Shown: positions 7,815 through 15,012 of the stretch, piece by piece
Layout of the letters: each line of letters starts with the position of its first letter
How positions within the stretch are numbered: position 1 is the stretch's first letter
Source of the DNA: a bacterium
Lineage (GTDB): Bacteria; Patescibacteria; Gracilibacteria; 1-14-2-50-48-13
DNA: 23,522 nt
Direction: 5' to 3'
Assembly (NCBI GenBank): GCA_030430105.1
Contig: JAUIFW010000003.1
Span: 1-23,522, forward strand
Translations under genes and position numbers: made by a program
Notes under the pieces: model-generated
Seen by the model: only the letters and a program-made list of their open reading frames with translations
Told to the model about the DNA's origin: nothing
Databases searched by the model: none

Positions 7815-8204
7815 ATGTATACAGTCGAATCAGCAAGTGAGGTAATGCGTGAGCATGGACAGAGAGTGACGCCCCAAAAGCAGCTTCTCTTTAAAGTGCT
7901 CCAAGAGTTTCATGGTCATCCTACTGCTGAGGAGCTCTACGAAGTGGCAAAGGAAGCGTCTCCTACATTGTCACTTGCCACCGTATATAGCAATCTTCGC
8001 AGTTTTGTCGTACTTGGTCTCTGCAAGGAGGTGCGTGTTGGGTCCTGTGTCCGTTTTGATAAGGAAACAAGACCTCACCATCATGTGGTAGAGGAAGGAA
8101 GTGGCAAGATCGAAGATGTATTCCTTCCTGAGGATGTAGTGGTCCCTGTACCAGAGCATCTCCAGGACAAAGTAAAACGTGTATCTATTACTTATATAAC
8201 ATAA
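7815..8204 (+). CDS. Fur-family regulator, PerR-like
   Basis: This 129-residue winged-helix metalloregulator is probably a dimeric repressor. The DNA-binding part has HPTAEELY (35-42) and the recognition helix region SLATVYSNL (53-61). All five residues corresponding to the PerR regulatory metal site are present: H35, D82, H88, H90 and D101 (PerR H37, D85, H91, H93, D104). The structural zinc site is absent: the first CxxC is replaced by E93 and S96, and the protein ends (SITYIT) before the second CxxC. D82 rather than Glu favours a PerR-like peroxide sensor. It is the first gene of an operon, five bases before the peroxiredoxin gene. No clear SD. Confidence 0.88.
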   Translation: MYTVESASEVMREHGQRVTPQKQLLFKVLQEFHGHPTAEELYEVAKEASPTLSLATVYSNLRSFVVLGLCKEVRVGSCVRFDKETRPHHHVVEEGSGKIEDVFLPEDVVVPVPEHLQDKVKRVSITYIT

Positions 8205-8209
8205 GAACT

Positions 8210-8935
8210 ATGCAAAACATGGAAGGACAACGAGTACCAAGCGTGGTATTCAAGACCAGACAAAACGGAGAGTGGGTAGATGTATCTACCGATGATATCT
8301 TCAAAGGAAAGAAGGTAGCAGTATTCTCTCTTCCAGGAGCATTTACACCCACTTGTTCTACCTCTCACGTACCTCGGTACAACGAGTTAGCTGAGGTATT
8401 CAAAGAGCACGGGATCGACGATATCGTCTGTGTTTCTGTGAATGATACCTTTGTCATGAACGAGTGGAAGAAGGAGCAGCATGCGGACAAGGTGACATTC
8501 CTGCCAGATGGAAACTGTGAGTTTACAGAGGGAATGGGAATGCTTGTGGACAAGGCTGATCTAGGATTTGGAAAGAGGTCATGGAGATACTCTATGATTG
8601 TGAACGATGGTGTGATCGAGAAGATGTTTATAGAGCCGGACAAACCAGGAGATCCATATGAGGTATCTGATGCGGACACGATGCTTGATTTCCTTGCGCC
8701 TGATGCAAAGAAGCCAGCGTCTATCGCTATCTTCACCAAGCCAGGATGCCCATACTGTGCTCGAGCAAAGGGTATGCTTGAGGATAAGAAGATGGTGTAC
8801 AACGAGATCGTTGTAGGTGAGGATGTACCACCACGAGTACTTCGAGCAGTAAGCGGTGGAGCAAGTGCACCAGCTATCTTCATGGACGGAGAGTTCATTG
8901 GAGGAGCAGACGAGCTTGAAAAGAAACTTGCCTAA
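8210..8935 (+). CDS. peroxiredoxin-glutaredoxin fusion (hybrid Prx5)
   Basis: The 241-residue protein reduces peroxides in the cytosol. The N-terminal Prx5-type domain (about 1-165) has the peroxidatic motif PGAFTPTCS with C49. The C-terminal glutaredoxin domain (about 168-241) has the CPYC redox centre (C180, C183), the cis-proline segment SAPAIF (219-224) and GGADEL. In known hybrids the glutaredoxin recharges the peroxidase with electrons from glutathione or another thiol. The gene starts 5 bases after the regulator's stop and its stop is one base before the next ATG, so the three genes are one operon. A second Met at residue 4 is an alternative start; neither has a strong SD. Confidence 0.95.
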   Translation: MQNMEGQRVPSVVFKTRQNGEWVDVSTDDIFKGKKVAVFSLPGAFTPTCSTSHVPRYNELAEVFKEHGIDDIVCVSVNDTFVMNEWKKEQHADKVTFLPDGNCEFTEGMGMLVDKADLGFGKRSWRYSMIVNDGVIEKMFIEPDKPGDPYEVSDADTMLDFLAPDAKKPASIAIFTKPGCPYCARAKGMLEDKKMVYNEIVVGEDVPPRVLRAVSGGASAPAIFMDGEFIGGADELEKKLA

Positions 8936-8936
8936 T

Positions 8937-10334
8937 ATGGCAGAGCACTTTGATATACTTATCATAGGCACCGGCGGTGGGACGAAACTTCGTCCTGCCG
9001 CTGATTTGGGTTACAAGGTTGCTATAGTGGAAAAGGATCAACTTGGAGGAACCTGTCTCAATCGAGGGTGTATTCCAAGTAAGATGCTGATTTATCCAAG
9101 TGAACTCCTTGAGCAGAGGGAGCACATGGCCAAATATGGTATTGATGTCCCTCAGGAGTTTTCTGTACGTTGGAAGGATTTGGTTGGACGAACCACAGAA
9201 ACCGTAGCCGCTGATAGTGCCTCCGTAGAAGTAGCCTATGGTAAAAAAGAGAATCTCACCTACATCCACGGTCATGCGAGCTTTGTAGGTCCAAAGGAAG
9301 TGGAGGTAGCCGGAAAAAGACTTACAGCGGACAAAATCTATATAGCCACGGGGTCGAGGCCGAATATTCCCCGTATACCAGGCCTAGAAGGCACGCCGCA
9401 CTGGACGAGTACAAACGCGCTGAGAAGCGAGAGTCAGCCGAAGCATCTTATCGTTATCGGTGGAGGATACATTGCGACGGAGCTCGGGGGCTTCTATCAG
9501 CGTATGGGTACCAAGGTTACATACATCGTGCGTAGTGGGATGATCAATGCGGAGGACATGACGATCCGGGGTCTCTTCGAGGAACACATAAGTAGAGTCT
9601 CTGATGTGTATCTCGGGACCAAGACCACCGCAGTTTCTCATAAGGATGGCATGTTTACCGTGCTGGGAGAAGGAGCGGATGGTATGACCTGTGAGGTGAG
9701 TGGGGATGCTCTACTCGTCGCAACAGGGGTGCGACCCAATAGTGATCAGCTTGGTCTGGAGAACACTGGGGTTACCACGGATAAGCGAGGCTTTATCGAG
9801 GTCAACGAATTCATGGAAACAAAGGAACAAGGGGTTTATGCACTCGGAGACGTTGTAGGAACTTACCTGTTCCGTCATAGTGTGAACTTCGAAGGTGAGT
9901 ATTTGTTTGGACAGCATTTTGGTGATGCAAAGCCTGCGAAGATAAATTACCCACCTATGCCCCACGCAATGTTTACTGTGCCGGAGATAGCAGGAGTTGG
10001 TAAGACAGAGGATGAGCTCGTGCAGCAGGGGTGTATCGAAGGAGATGAGTATATTTGTGTGGAGCAGGCCTACAAGGATTCTGCCATGGGTATGGCGATG
10101 CTTCCTGAACACGGTCTTGTAAAGCTCCTCGTAGATCCCAATTCGGGGCAACTACTTGGCGCGCACATTCTAGGAGAAAAGGCAGCGGACATGATTCACT
10201 ACTTCATTCTAGCCATGACGCACAAGCTATCTGTAGAACAGATGCTTGCAATGATTTTTGTGCATCCAGCACTCTCAGAAGTACTGAGAAACGCATTGCG
10301 CAAGGCAAAGAAGAGATTGGATGAGCTGCAGTAG
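8937..10334 (+). CDS. class I FAD-dependent disulfide reductase (mycothione reductase/lipoamide dehydrogenase-like)
   Basis: The 465-residue flavoprotein uses NAD(P)H to reduce a disulfide substrate. The N-terminal FAD site is IIGTGGGT, and the redox pair C40/C45 lies in GGTCLNRGCIPSK. The NAD(P)H Rossmann motif is IGGGYIATELGG, with an arginine after the second strand (TYIVRS) that may favour NADPH. ALGDV marks the second FAD contact, and the C-terminal His-Glu pair is HPALSE (H443, E448). The first glycine motif ends in T rather than G, as in mycothione reductases (GTGSGN). I chose ATG 8937 because an earlier ATG at 8856 overlaps the peroxiredoxin gene and adds unrelated residues. Its position suggests it feeds electrons to the peroxidase, directly or through a small thiol. 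Confidence 0.92.
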   Translation: MAEHFDILIIGTGGGTKLRPAADLGYKVAIVEKDQLGGTCLNRGCIPSKMLIYPSELLEQREHMAKYGIDVPQEFSVRWKDLVGRTTETVAADSASVEVAYGKKENLTYIHGHASFVGPKEVEVAGKRLTADKIYIATGSRPNIPRIPGLEGTPHWTSTNALRSESQPKHLIVIGGGYIATELGGFYQRMGTKVTYIVRSGMINAEDMTIRGLFEEHISRVSDVYLGTKTTAVSHKDGMFTVLGEGADGMTCEVSGDALLVATGVRPNSDQLGLENTGVTTDKRGFIEVNEFMETKEQGVYALGDVVGTYLFRHSVNFEGEYLFGQHFGDAKPAKINYPPMPHAMFTVPEIAGVGKTEDELVQQGCIEGDEYICVEQAYKDSAMGMAMLPEHGLVKLLVDPNSGQLLGAHILGEKAADMIHYFILAMTHKLSVEQMLAMIFVHPALSEVLRNALRKAKKRLDELQ

Positions 10335-10351
10335 AGATACATTGGTATCTC
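10334..10351 (+). other. hairpin at end of peroxide operon
   Basis: GAGATAC-attg-GTATCTC begins at the last base of the TAG stop of the reductase gene. There is no T run after it, so it is not a classic terminator; it may protect the 3' end or act as a weak stop. Confidence 0.4.
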
Positions 10352-10352
10352 C

Positions 10353-10381
10353 TTGATCAGGGATACATTCCGAACTACACT
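10353..10381 (+). promoter_or_regulatory. sigma70-like promoter
   Basis: TTGATC (10353-10358), a 17-base spacer, then TACACT (10376-10381). It lies 25 bases before the ATG of the 10407 gene. Confidence 0.5.
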
Positions 10382-10406
10382 CGCTCCAAACAAAAGGAGA
10401 GGGTGT

Positions 10407-10724
10407 ATGTTTGGATGGTTGAATAAAAAGAAGTATAAGAAGGTGGAGTATTTACGCATAGCAGCTCATACGGAGATTCCAGTAGAGTTAAAGTGCCGCA
10501 TGCAATTTGATGGAAGCTTTATGAGACCTCTCTTTGGAAGGAGTGTGTATCTAGAGGTAGCGACAGCGAAAACAAGTCGCTGGACCTATGTACTTGTAAG
10601 TAGACGAAATAGTTCCATACTTGTGGAAAAGTTTCGATACCATGTTGTGAGTCATAGCTTGGTATGGGAGGGAAAAGCTGTTGGTAGAGAAGGTGCGATG
10701 ATTAGAAGGGAGGTCAGCTCATGA
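10407..10724 (+). CDS. hypothetical protein, 105 aa, ends in the only TGA
   Basis: No family recognised. The product is small and basic, with a lysine/tyrosine-rich start (MFGWLNKKKYKK) and alternating hydrophobic strands suggestive of a small beta-rich domain. The start is ATG 10407, supported by AAGGAGAGGG at 10394-10403; an ATG at 10353 would overlap the predicted -35. This is the one gene of 26 that stops at TGA (10722-10724). If UGA were read as sense, the frame would go on for only six more codons (TALLGR after the UGA residue) to a TAA at 10743-10745. A terminator follows at 10775-10810. Confidence 0.65.
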   Translation: MFGWLNKKKYKKVEYLRIAAHTEIPVELKCRMQFDGSFMRPLFGRSVYLEVATAKTSRWTYVLVSRRNSSILVEKFRYHVVSHSLVWEGKAVGREGAMIRREVSS

Positions 10725-10774
10725 ACAGCTCTACTAGGCCGGTAATTGCTTCACGTTCTCATCTCCAAATTTCT

Positions 10775-10810
10775 AAAGTCCATGGCATATCCTGTCGGTG
10801 GACTTTTTTT
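10775..10810 (+). terminator. intrinsic terminator
   Basis: AAAGTCCA and TGGACTTT form the stem with a 16-base loop, followed by a run of seven T (10804-10810, partly in the stem). It ends the 10407 unit and isolates the next gene. Confidence 0.75.
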
Positions 10811-10884
10811 CTAGACAAGAGTAGTCAAAAGCGTTTTGTCGCTCTGAGTCTAGCACTTTCCCTTTTCATTTCCAAAAAACTTCC

Positions 10885-10913
10885 TAGTATAAGAACGCAT
10901 TTTTTAGCGTTCT
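10885..10913 (+). promoter_or_regulatory. -10 box and inverted repeat next to the DUF2238-like start
   Basis: TAGTAT (10885-10890) is a likely -10. It is followed at once by AGAACGC (10892-10898) and its complement GCGTTCT (10907-10913), separated by 8 AT-only bases and ending two bases before the ATG. A transcript starting near 10897 would not hold the whole hairpin, so an operator reading is more likely than an RNA one. No SD is present. Confidence 0.4.
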
Positions 10914-10915
10914 CC

Positions 10916-11569
10916 ATGGAACTTTCTCAGCGCATCAAGGTCATCTTGAAATGGGTCTTTCTTGCACTCATCGTTGTGGCGATTGTGATGACAAGTATTT
11001 CTCAAGAGTGGCAGCTCTTAGCCTTTGCTATTGCTGCATTCTTTCTCATGTTTCTTCCAGGGTACTATCAGAGGAAGTTTGATATATCGCTACCCAATGT
11101 GTATGAGATTGTGGTCCTTGTCTTTATCTTTGCCTCCCTGTATCTCGGTGAGGTACATGATTTTTACAATATTTTCCCATGGTGGGATACCCTGCTCCAT
11201 TCCTTCTCTGGAATCATCCTCTTCATCTTCGCCATGTCGATTCTCCTCATCTTGGATGATGCAGATCGAGTCTTTTTCCGCTCGCCTATCTTTGTTGTGA
11301 TATTTGGACTGAGCGTAGCTATGGGGCTTGGAGGTGTCTGGGAAATTTTCGAGTTCTGGATGGACAATACCTTCGGACTCAACATGCAAAAGGATGGGCT
11401 CAACGACACTATGTGGGATCTGGTGTATGATTTGAGTGGGGCAAGCGCTGCGGCATTCTTCGCATACTTTGAGATCAAAAACGAATGGAGGACACGAGTG
11501 GTGGAGTATGTAGATAGAAAGTCTGAAAAGAATCGCTTCTTTCGCCTCATGCGCAGAAAAAAACCGTAG
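10916..11569 (+). CDS. polytopic membrane protein, DUF2238/YjdF-like
   Basis: The 217-residue inner-membrane protein has about six hydrophobic segments. Conserved features of the DUF2238/YjdF family are visible: PWWDTLLHSFSG in the middle, GVWEIFEFWMD later, and the DTMWDLVYDLSGA segment near the end, followed by a basic cytosolic tail. The family has no established biochemical function. I chose ATG 10916 (MELSQRIKVILK); the open frame back to 10721 runs through a terminator and adds 65 residues of non-family sequence. Its TAG stop lies inside a hairpin that terminates the convergent minus-strand gene. Confidence 0.85.
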   Translation: MELSQRIKVILKWVFLALIVVAIVMTSISQEWQLLAFAIAAFFLMFLPGYYQRKFDISLPNVYEIVVLVFIFASLYLGEVHDFYNIFPWWDTLLHSFSGIILFIFAMSILLILDDADRVFFRSPIFVVIFGLSVAMGLGGVWEIFEFWMDNTFGLNMQKDGLNDTMWDLVYDLSGASAAAFFAYFEIKNEWRTRVVEYVDRKSEKNRFFRLMRRKKP

Positions 11570-11582
11570 AGAAACTCTACGG
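11554..11582 (-). terminator. terminator overlapping the neighbour's stop codon
   Basis: CCGTAGAG-aaa-CTCTACGG (11564-11582) is a perfect 8-base-pair stem. On the minus strand it is followed by a run of seven T (complement of 11557-11563). It ends the zinc-ribbon gene while covering the last codon and TAG of the convergent DUF2238-like gene. Confidence 0.8.
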
Positions 11583-11597
11583 CAAGTCGGGTAGCAG

Positions 11598-12164
11598 TTA
11601 CCCATTTTGAAACCTTACGCAATTGGGGCATAAGGCCAACATTTTGTTTTCTACGAGCCATTCATGCTCCTCTATAGTATAGAGGACATCAAAGCGCTCG
11701 CAGTACGTGCATTGCTTAACCGTGAAGCCTGTGTTGCCACAGGTTAAGAGTGGATAGAGCACCGATTTTTCCTGTTCCCAGTGCATGCTATCAAGAGCAA
11801 CCAAGGATTGGACATGGCTCTTCTGAATAAATCCCAGCTTTTTGGCATTCTTTTTGCGGAGCAAACTGCGGAGCACGGCCATAGCTTCCCCAGAGGGGAA
11901 TAGCTTTCTCTCGGCGCAAGTCTCACAAACAAACTGCTCATAGCGTTGCCGCTCTTCATGGGTAACAACTCGCTGCTGTCCACAAGAACATGACACAACC
12001 ATGAAGCCATAGGCTTCTCCCTCAGACAGAAAGAATTCTGACTGGGAACCATGTAAGGCTGGCAAGTAGGTCACCTGCCGAATTTTGTCTGGAGTAACCG
12101 AGGTGATTTCTCCTTGCTCAAGTAAACGGACGAAGCGCACGTATCCCTCTCTTGATAGTCTCAT
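11598..12164 (-). CDS. double zinc-ribbon-like protein, 188 aa
   Basis: No named family recognised. Two four-cysteine groups can be seen: C59-x-C61 with C80-x2-C83, and C152-x2-C155 with C179-x2-C182, each spaced like a zinc ribbon. A helical, basic segment (about 85-115, including RSLLRKKNAKK) links them and could contact nucleic acid. An extra Cys lies at 142. The start is firm: AAAGGAGAT (complement of 12168-12176) just before the ATG. A strong minus-strand promoter stands upstream and a hairpin terminator downstream, so it is a single-gene unit. A nucleic-acid-binding role is inferred from the cysteine pattern only. Confidence 0.82.
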   Translation of the reverse strand: MRLSREGYVRFVRLLEQGEITSVTPDKIRQVTYLPALHGSQSEFFLSEGEAYGFMVVSCSCGQQRVVTHEERQRYEQFVCETCAERKLFPSGEAMAVLRSLLRKKNAKKLGFIQKSHVQSLVALDSMHWEQEKSVLYPLLTCGNTGFTVKQCTYCERFDVLYTIEEHEWLVENKMLALCPNCVRFQNG

Positions 12165-12196
12165 AGTGATCTCCTTTTTCCCTTGTATTTGATTTT

Positions 12197-12224
12197 ATAA
12201 TATAACCTTTTTTATAATTGTCAA
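12197..12224 (-). promoter_or_regulatory. strong minus-strand promoter
   Basis: TTGACA (complement of 12219-12224), a 16-base spacer, then TATTAT (complement of 12197-12202). It is one of the two best sigma70-type matches in the window and drives the zinc-ribbon gene. Confidence 0.75.
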
Positions 12225-12230
12225 TTCTAC

Positions 12231-12845
12231 CTAAAACGGCCACTGCAAACCCAGAGCAGAAAGCGTAGTAGCCGTCCCTACAAACCCTGTAAGGAGCACA
12301 ATACTAAAGAACATAAGCCTAAGCCGCCGACTTTCAAACAGCAGGCTAATACCTCCAAGCACGAGACAAAGCTCGAAGAACAGGCTGGCAAGATCCGTAC
12401 GATTCCCTGCCTCTTCACTCACCATTGCCATGGCTGCAAACTCCTTAGCACCAATCACCTTTCCAAGTTCGCCATCCACATCCTGTGCCCAGTCTTCTTC
12501 TGGGATATGCGCAGACCCTTCCAAAATCTCATGCTTCTCCGCATCATATCGGTCGATGCGCATGAGCAATGCGGTCTTCCCGTTGATAATATTCTCAGAT
12601 GCCTCTGGGGATACGGTTTCCGTGAGCAAGAGAGCATCGAGAAGTTCCACTTGCCCCTCGAGCGCCGTCTGCTTGATACTCTTTGCATTATACCAAGAAA
12701 GTGCAGAAGCCTCCTCGTTGATCAGTCGAAGCTCTCCCTTGTCGTACTCACCGGAAGCCATGTTGTTGATGGCAAAGATCGCCGTAAACACCGCGATGGT
12801 AATACCTATGAGTGTCTCAAAATGAGGGAAACGAGAGGTGTCCAT
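12231..12845 (-). CDS. membrane protein, DUF4337-like
   Basis: The 204-residue protein has one N-terminal membrane helix (about 10-28), a helical soluble middle that includes EASALSWYNAKSIKQ (about 45-59), and two C-terminal helices (about 153-170 and 178-200). This topology and the W-Y-AKSIK segment resemble DUF4337, a family without known function. It begins 9 bases after the stop of the cyclase-homology gene on the same strand, so the two are probably co-transcribed. It has no SD, which would fit reinitiation after the upstream gene. The TAG stop is close to the divergent zinc-ribbon promoter region. Confidence 0.75.
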   Translation of the reverse strand: MDTSRFPHFETLIGITIAVFTAIFAINNMASGEYDKGELRLINEEASALSWYNAKSIKQTALEGQVELLDALLLTETVSPEASENIINGKTALLMRIDRYDAEKHEILEGSAHIPEEDWAQDVDGELGKVIGAKEFAAMAMVSEEAGNRTDLASLFFELCLVLGGISLLFESRRLRLMFFSIVLLTGFVGTATTLSALGLQWPF

Positions 12846-12854
12846 AATCTGTAG

Positions 12855-14063
12855 TTAGCAAGTAACACCAGTAAGTGGAATGCCAGAGATAGAAAGTTCA
12901 AAGCCAGAGCCAAGGAGGCGAAGCGCGGGCTCTCGATAGAGCAGTGAGCTGTGCAGTAATATACCATGCATTCCAGAATCCTCAGAGAGCTTCGATGCTA
13001 TATTCAGAGGGTTTCCAGCAATATCTCGACCTCCATCATCTAGGGGAAAGACAAAGACCTCTCCATAGGCAATTCCTACATGGAGTGGGAAGTTGTGAGC
13101 GGCCATAGTACGCTGCAGTGTTCGAGCATAGCTGAGGCTTTGTAGGGCATCCTCAAAGAGCACGATACCTAGTGATCCTGAAGATTTAACCACATCTCCT
13201 CCAAAGTCATCCGCCGCTTCCTGGACAAGACTTTGTACCTGCAGGTACCTGGTGAATTTCTCAAGCAGTGGCCCCTTCTCCTCGTGTGGTATCCAAAGCA
13301 CCACTACAGCTCGGTCCATAGAGTACCGAGAAAAGGAAAGCGTCTCGAGATCCTCAAGGGAGCTAGAGCGAAGTGTTTCAAAGAAGCCTCGATCAAAAGG
13401 GGTGGGGTAGTGTATATCGTCACTGGTTTTCAAGGGCGCAAGCTTCGGCCCATCCGTGATACTTAAAAACATGCCATGGTCACCCAGATCCACTCGCTGC
13501 TTCGCGTCCTTCACAAGGTCCATATCACAAGACTCTGCAAACTCCTGAGTAAAGAGAAGCTCACCACCATCGGACTCATTTTCTGTAATCTCCTCTATCA
13601 AATCCGCCTCCGCTCCATAGAGGCCTCCACCGATATGATACGTCTCCGCATAGTGCATCCCGATACCCACCTGAAGAGGAAGTGTCTCCTTTTCCGCTTG
13701 GAATGCAAGCATCTGCTGCAGTACATGGGAGGCTGGTATCGAGTCGTCGAAGAACATCTGCGTATTATCAGCAGCCCAAACTCCTACTGCTTGTCCTCCG
13801 ATCGCCTTTCCCAGAGCATGGATTTTTTCCTTTGGCTCAGATACAAGTTTCATCACCTGCGCAAGCGTGTATTTCTGCGTCAGCTTGGAAAGTCCTGAGG
13901 AATCACTACTAAGAAGTACCCCTTTCCGTAGATATGGAGAGAGAAGCTTCTCATGCTTTTCAAAGGACTGATGTCCCACGTTCCACTGAATAATCGCTTC
14001 CGTTGGAAGTGCCCCAGCTATGTCAAAGCGAAGGTCAGCCAGTGCCGCAGAATATTTCCGCAT
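12855..14063 (-). CDS. tandem, degenerate class III cyclase-homology protein
   Basis: The 402-residue protein holds two adenylate/guanylate cyclase-homology domains. The first (about 46-180) opens with VLLSSDSSGLSKLT, equivalent to the usual LFADISGFT, so one metal Asp (D54) is kept, but the second metal position is GGQAVGVW instead of GDxxxAxF. The second domain (about 250-390) has VVVLWIPHEEKG and KSSGSLGIVLF where both aspartates should be, yet keeps the scaffold: VGIAYGEVF and DIAGNPLNIASKL. Catalysis is therefore doubtful; nucleotide sensing or a structural role is possible. An ATG at 14189 would add 42 unlike residues, so I prefer ATG 14063, without SD. It is followed by the DUF4337-like gene. 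Confidence 0.8.
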   Translation of the reverse strand: MRKYSAALADLRFDIAGALPTEAIIQWNVGHQSFEKHEKLLSPYLRKGVLLSSDSSGLSKLTQKYTLAQVMKLVSEPKEKIHALGKAIGGQAVGVWAADNTQMFFDDSIPASHVLQQMLAFQAEKETLPLQVGIGMHYAETYHIGGGLYGAEADLIEEITENESDGGELLFTQEFAESCDMDLVKDAKQRVDLGDHGMFLSITDGPKLAPLKTSDDIHYPTPFDRGFFETLRSSSLEDLETLSFSRYSMDRAVVVLWIPHEEKGPLLEKFTRYLQVQSLVQEAADDFGGDVVKSSGSLGIVLFEDALQSLSYARTLQRTMAAHNFPLHVGIAYGEVFVFPLDDGGRDIAGNPLNIASKLSEDSGMHGILLHSSLLYREPALRLLGSGFELSISGIPLTGVTC

Positions 14064-14212
14064 AGGGACGTAGGGTAAAATTGGTAGCCTCAGTCTAGCT
14101 CTGGGGCGGTGATTTTCAAGGCGAAGAAACAATTTTTGAAAAAAGTGAAAGAAGAGGTGGGAGATCTGCGTACTAACTTCTGACGTCACTCATAATCAAT
14201 TAATCAAACCAT

Positions 14213-14977
14213 ATGAAACGTAAAGTATTAGCAACGCTCCTTATAGGATCAGTTCTCGGGACAGGAGTTGCAACCGTATCTGCGAGCACACTAAGTACCG
14301 AAGATATTGAGGCACTCAAGGAGGCAAGGCTAAGTGGAGACAACGAAACAGCACTAGCAATCTTGGAGCGAAATGGAATTGATAGACTCTCACCAGGTAT
14401 GCGTGGAGAGAAGAAAGGTCTTAGGGCTCAGGGCTTAGGTCTTAGGTCGGGGGAGATGGAGAGGCCTGATCTCTCGGAGCTCTCAGATGAGGATAAGGAA
14501 GCGCTCAAAGCAGCGCATGAATCCTTTGATCGAGAGGCTGCAGGAGCCATTCTAGAGAAGTATGGCATCGAGATGCCAGAGCTTCCGGAAGGAGCGCCAG
14601 ATCTCTCCGTGCTCTCAGATGAGGATAAGGCAGCGCTGAGAATTGCGAGGGAAGCAAAGGATCATGAGGCTGCAGAAGCTATCCTAGAAAAGTACGATAT
14701 CGAAATGCCAGAGCGCTACGAGCATCGAGGAAAATTTAAGGCAAATCTAGAAGCCCTCTCAGAGGAGGATAAGGAGGCGCTCAAGGAAGCGCACGAAGCA
14801 GGAGATCATGATGAGGTAGATGCCATCCTGGATAAATATGGAATTGAAAAGCCTGAAATGCATAATCGTGGAGAAGGGCGATTTATCCCAAAGGAGCGCT
14901 TTGAAGCACTACGGGATGCGGTAAACAATGGTGATATGGATGCGGCCCGAAGCATCTTTGCAGAATTAGACCAGTAG
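14213..14977 (+). CDS. exported helical-repeat protein
   Basis: The 254-residue protein has a clear Sec signal (MKRKVLATLLIG, hydrophobic core, cleavage likely after VSA at residue 24) and five copies of a helix-turn-helix unit at about 27-57, 88-121, 132-165, 180-213 and 228-252. The consensus is L-S-x-E-D-K-E-A-L-K-E-A, then G-D-x-E-A-A-x-A-I-L-E-K-Y-G-I-E. The units are highly acidic and resemble helical-hairpin repeats, but I cannot name the family. The spacer between units 1 and 2 (about 69-80, glycine/leucine/arginine) is encoded by a heptamer DNA repeat. The start has no SD: a TTAATC element lies seven bases before the ATG, which suggests leaderless transcription. A strong terminator follows. 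Confidence 0.88.
   Translation: MKRKVLATLLIGSVLGTGVATVSASTLSTEDIEALKEARLSGDNETALAILERNGIDRLSPGMRGEKKGLRAQGLGLRSGEMERPDLSELSDEDKEALKAAHESFDREAAGAILEKYGIEMPELPEGAPDLSVLSDEDKAALRIAREAKDHEAAEAILEKYDIEMPERYEHRGKFKANLEALSEEDKEALKEAHEAGDHDEVDAILDKYGIEKPEMHNRGEGRFIPKERFEALRDAVNNGDMDAARSIFAELDQ
14418..14452 (+). repeat. heptamer tandem repeat inside a coding region
   Basis: Units GTCTTAG, GGCTCAG, GGCTTAG, GTCTTAG and a degenerate fifth follow one another. The frame of the host gene passes through them and yields an uncharged Gly/Leu-rich linker between two acidic repeats. Confidence 0.65.
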
Positions 14978-15012
14978 TATCGATTGATACGAGTAAGACA
15001 TAAAGCAGAAAG

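Noticed and set aside
8856..8936. Longer start for the disulfide reductase
   Set aside because: It overlaps the glutaredoxin codons in another frame; the conserved FAD motif begins right after the ATG at 8937.
10892..10913. LexA/SOS box
   Set aside because: GAAC and GTTC halves are present but lie 12 bases apart instead of 4, so it does not fit known LexA boxes.
10721..10915. N-terminal extension of the DUF2238-like gene starting at an ATG overlapping the TGA of the previous gene
   Set aside because: The overlap looks like translational coupling, but the extension runs through a terminator hairpin and adds 65 residues unlike the family.
14064..14189. Longer start for the cyclase-homology protein
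   Set aside because: The added 42 residues are basic and low in complexity and reach into the upstream region of the divergent repeat-protein gene. It remains possible, so the start is stated as uncertain.
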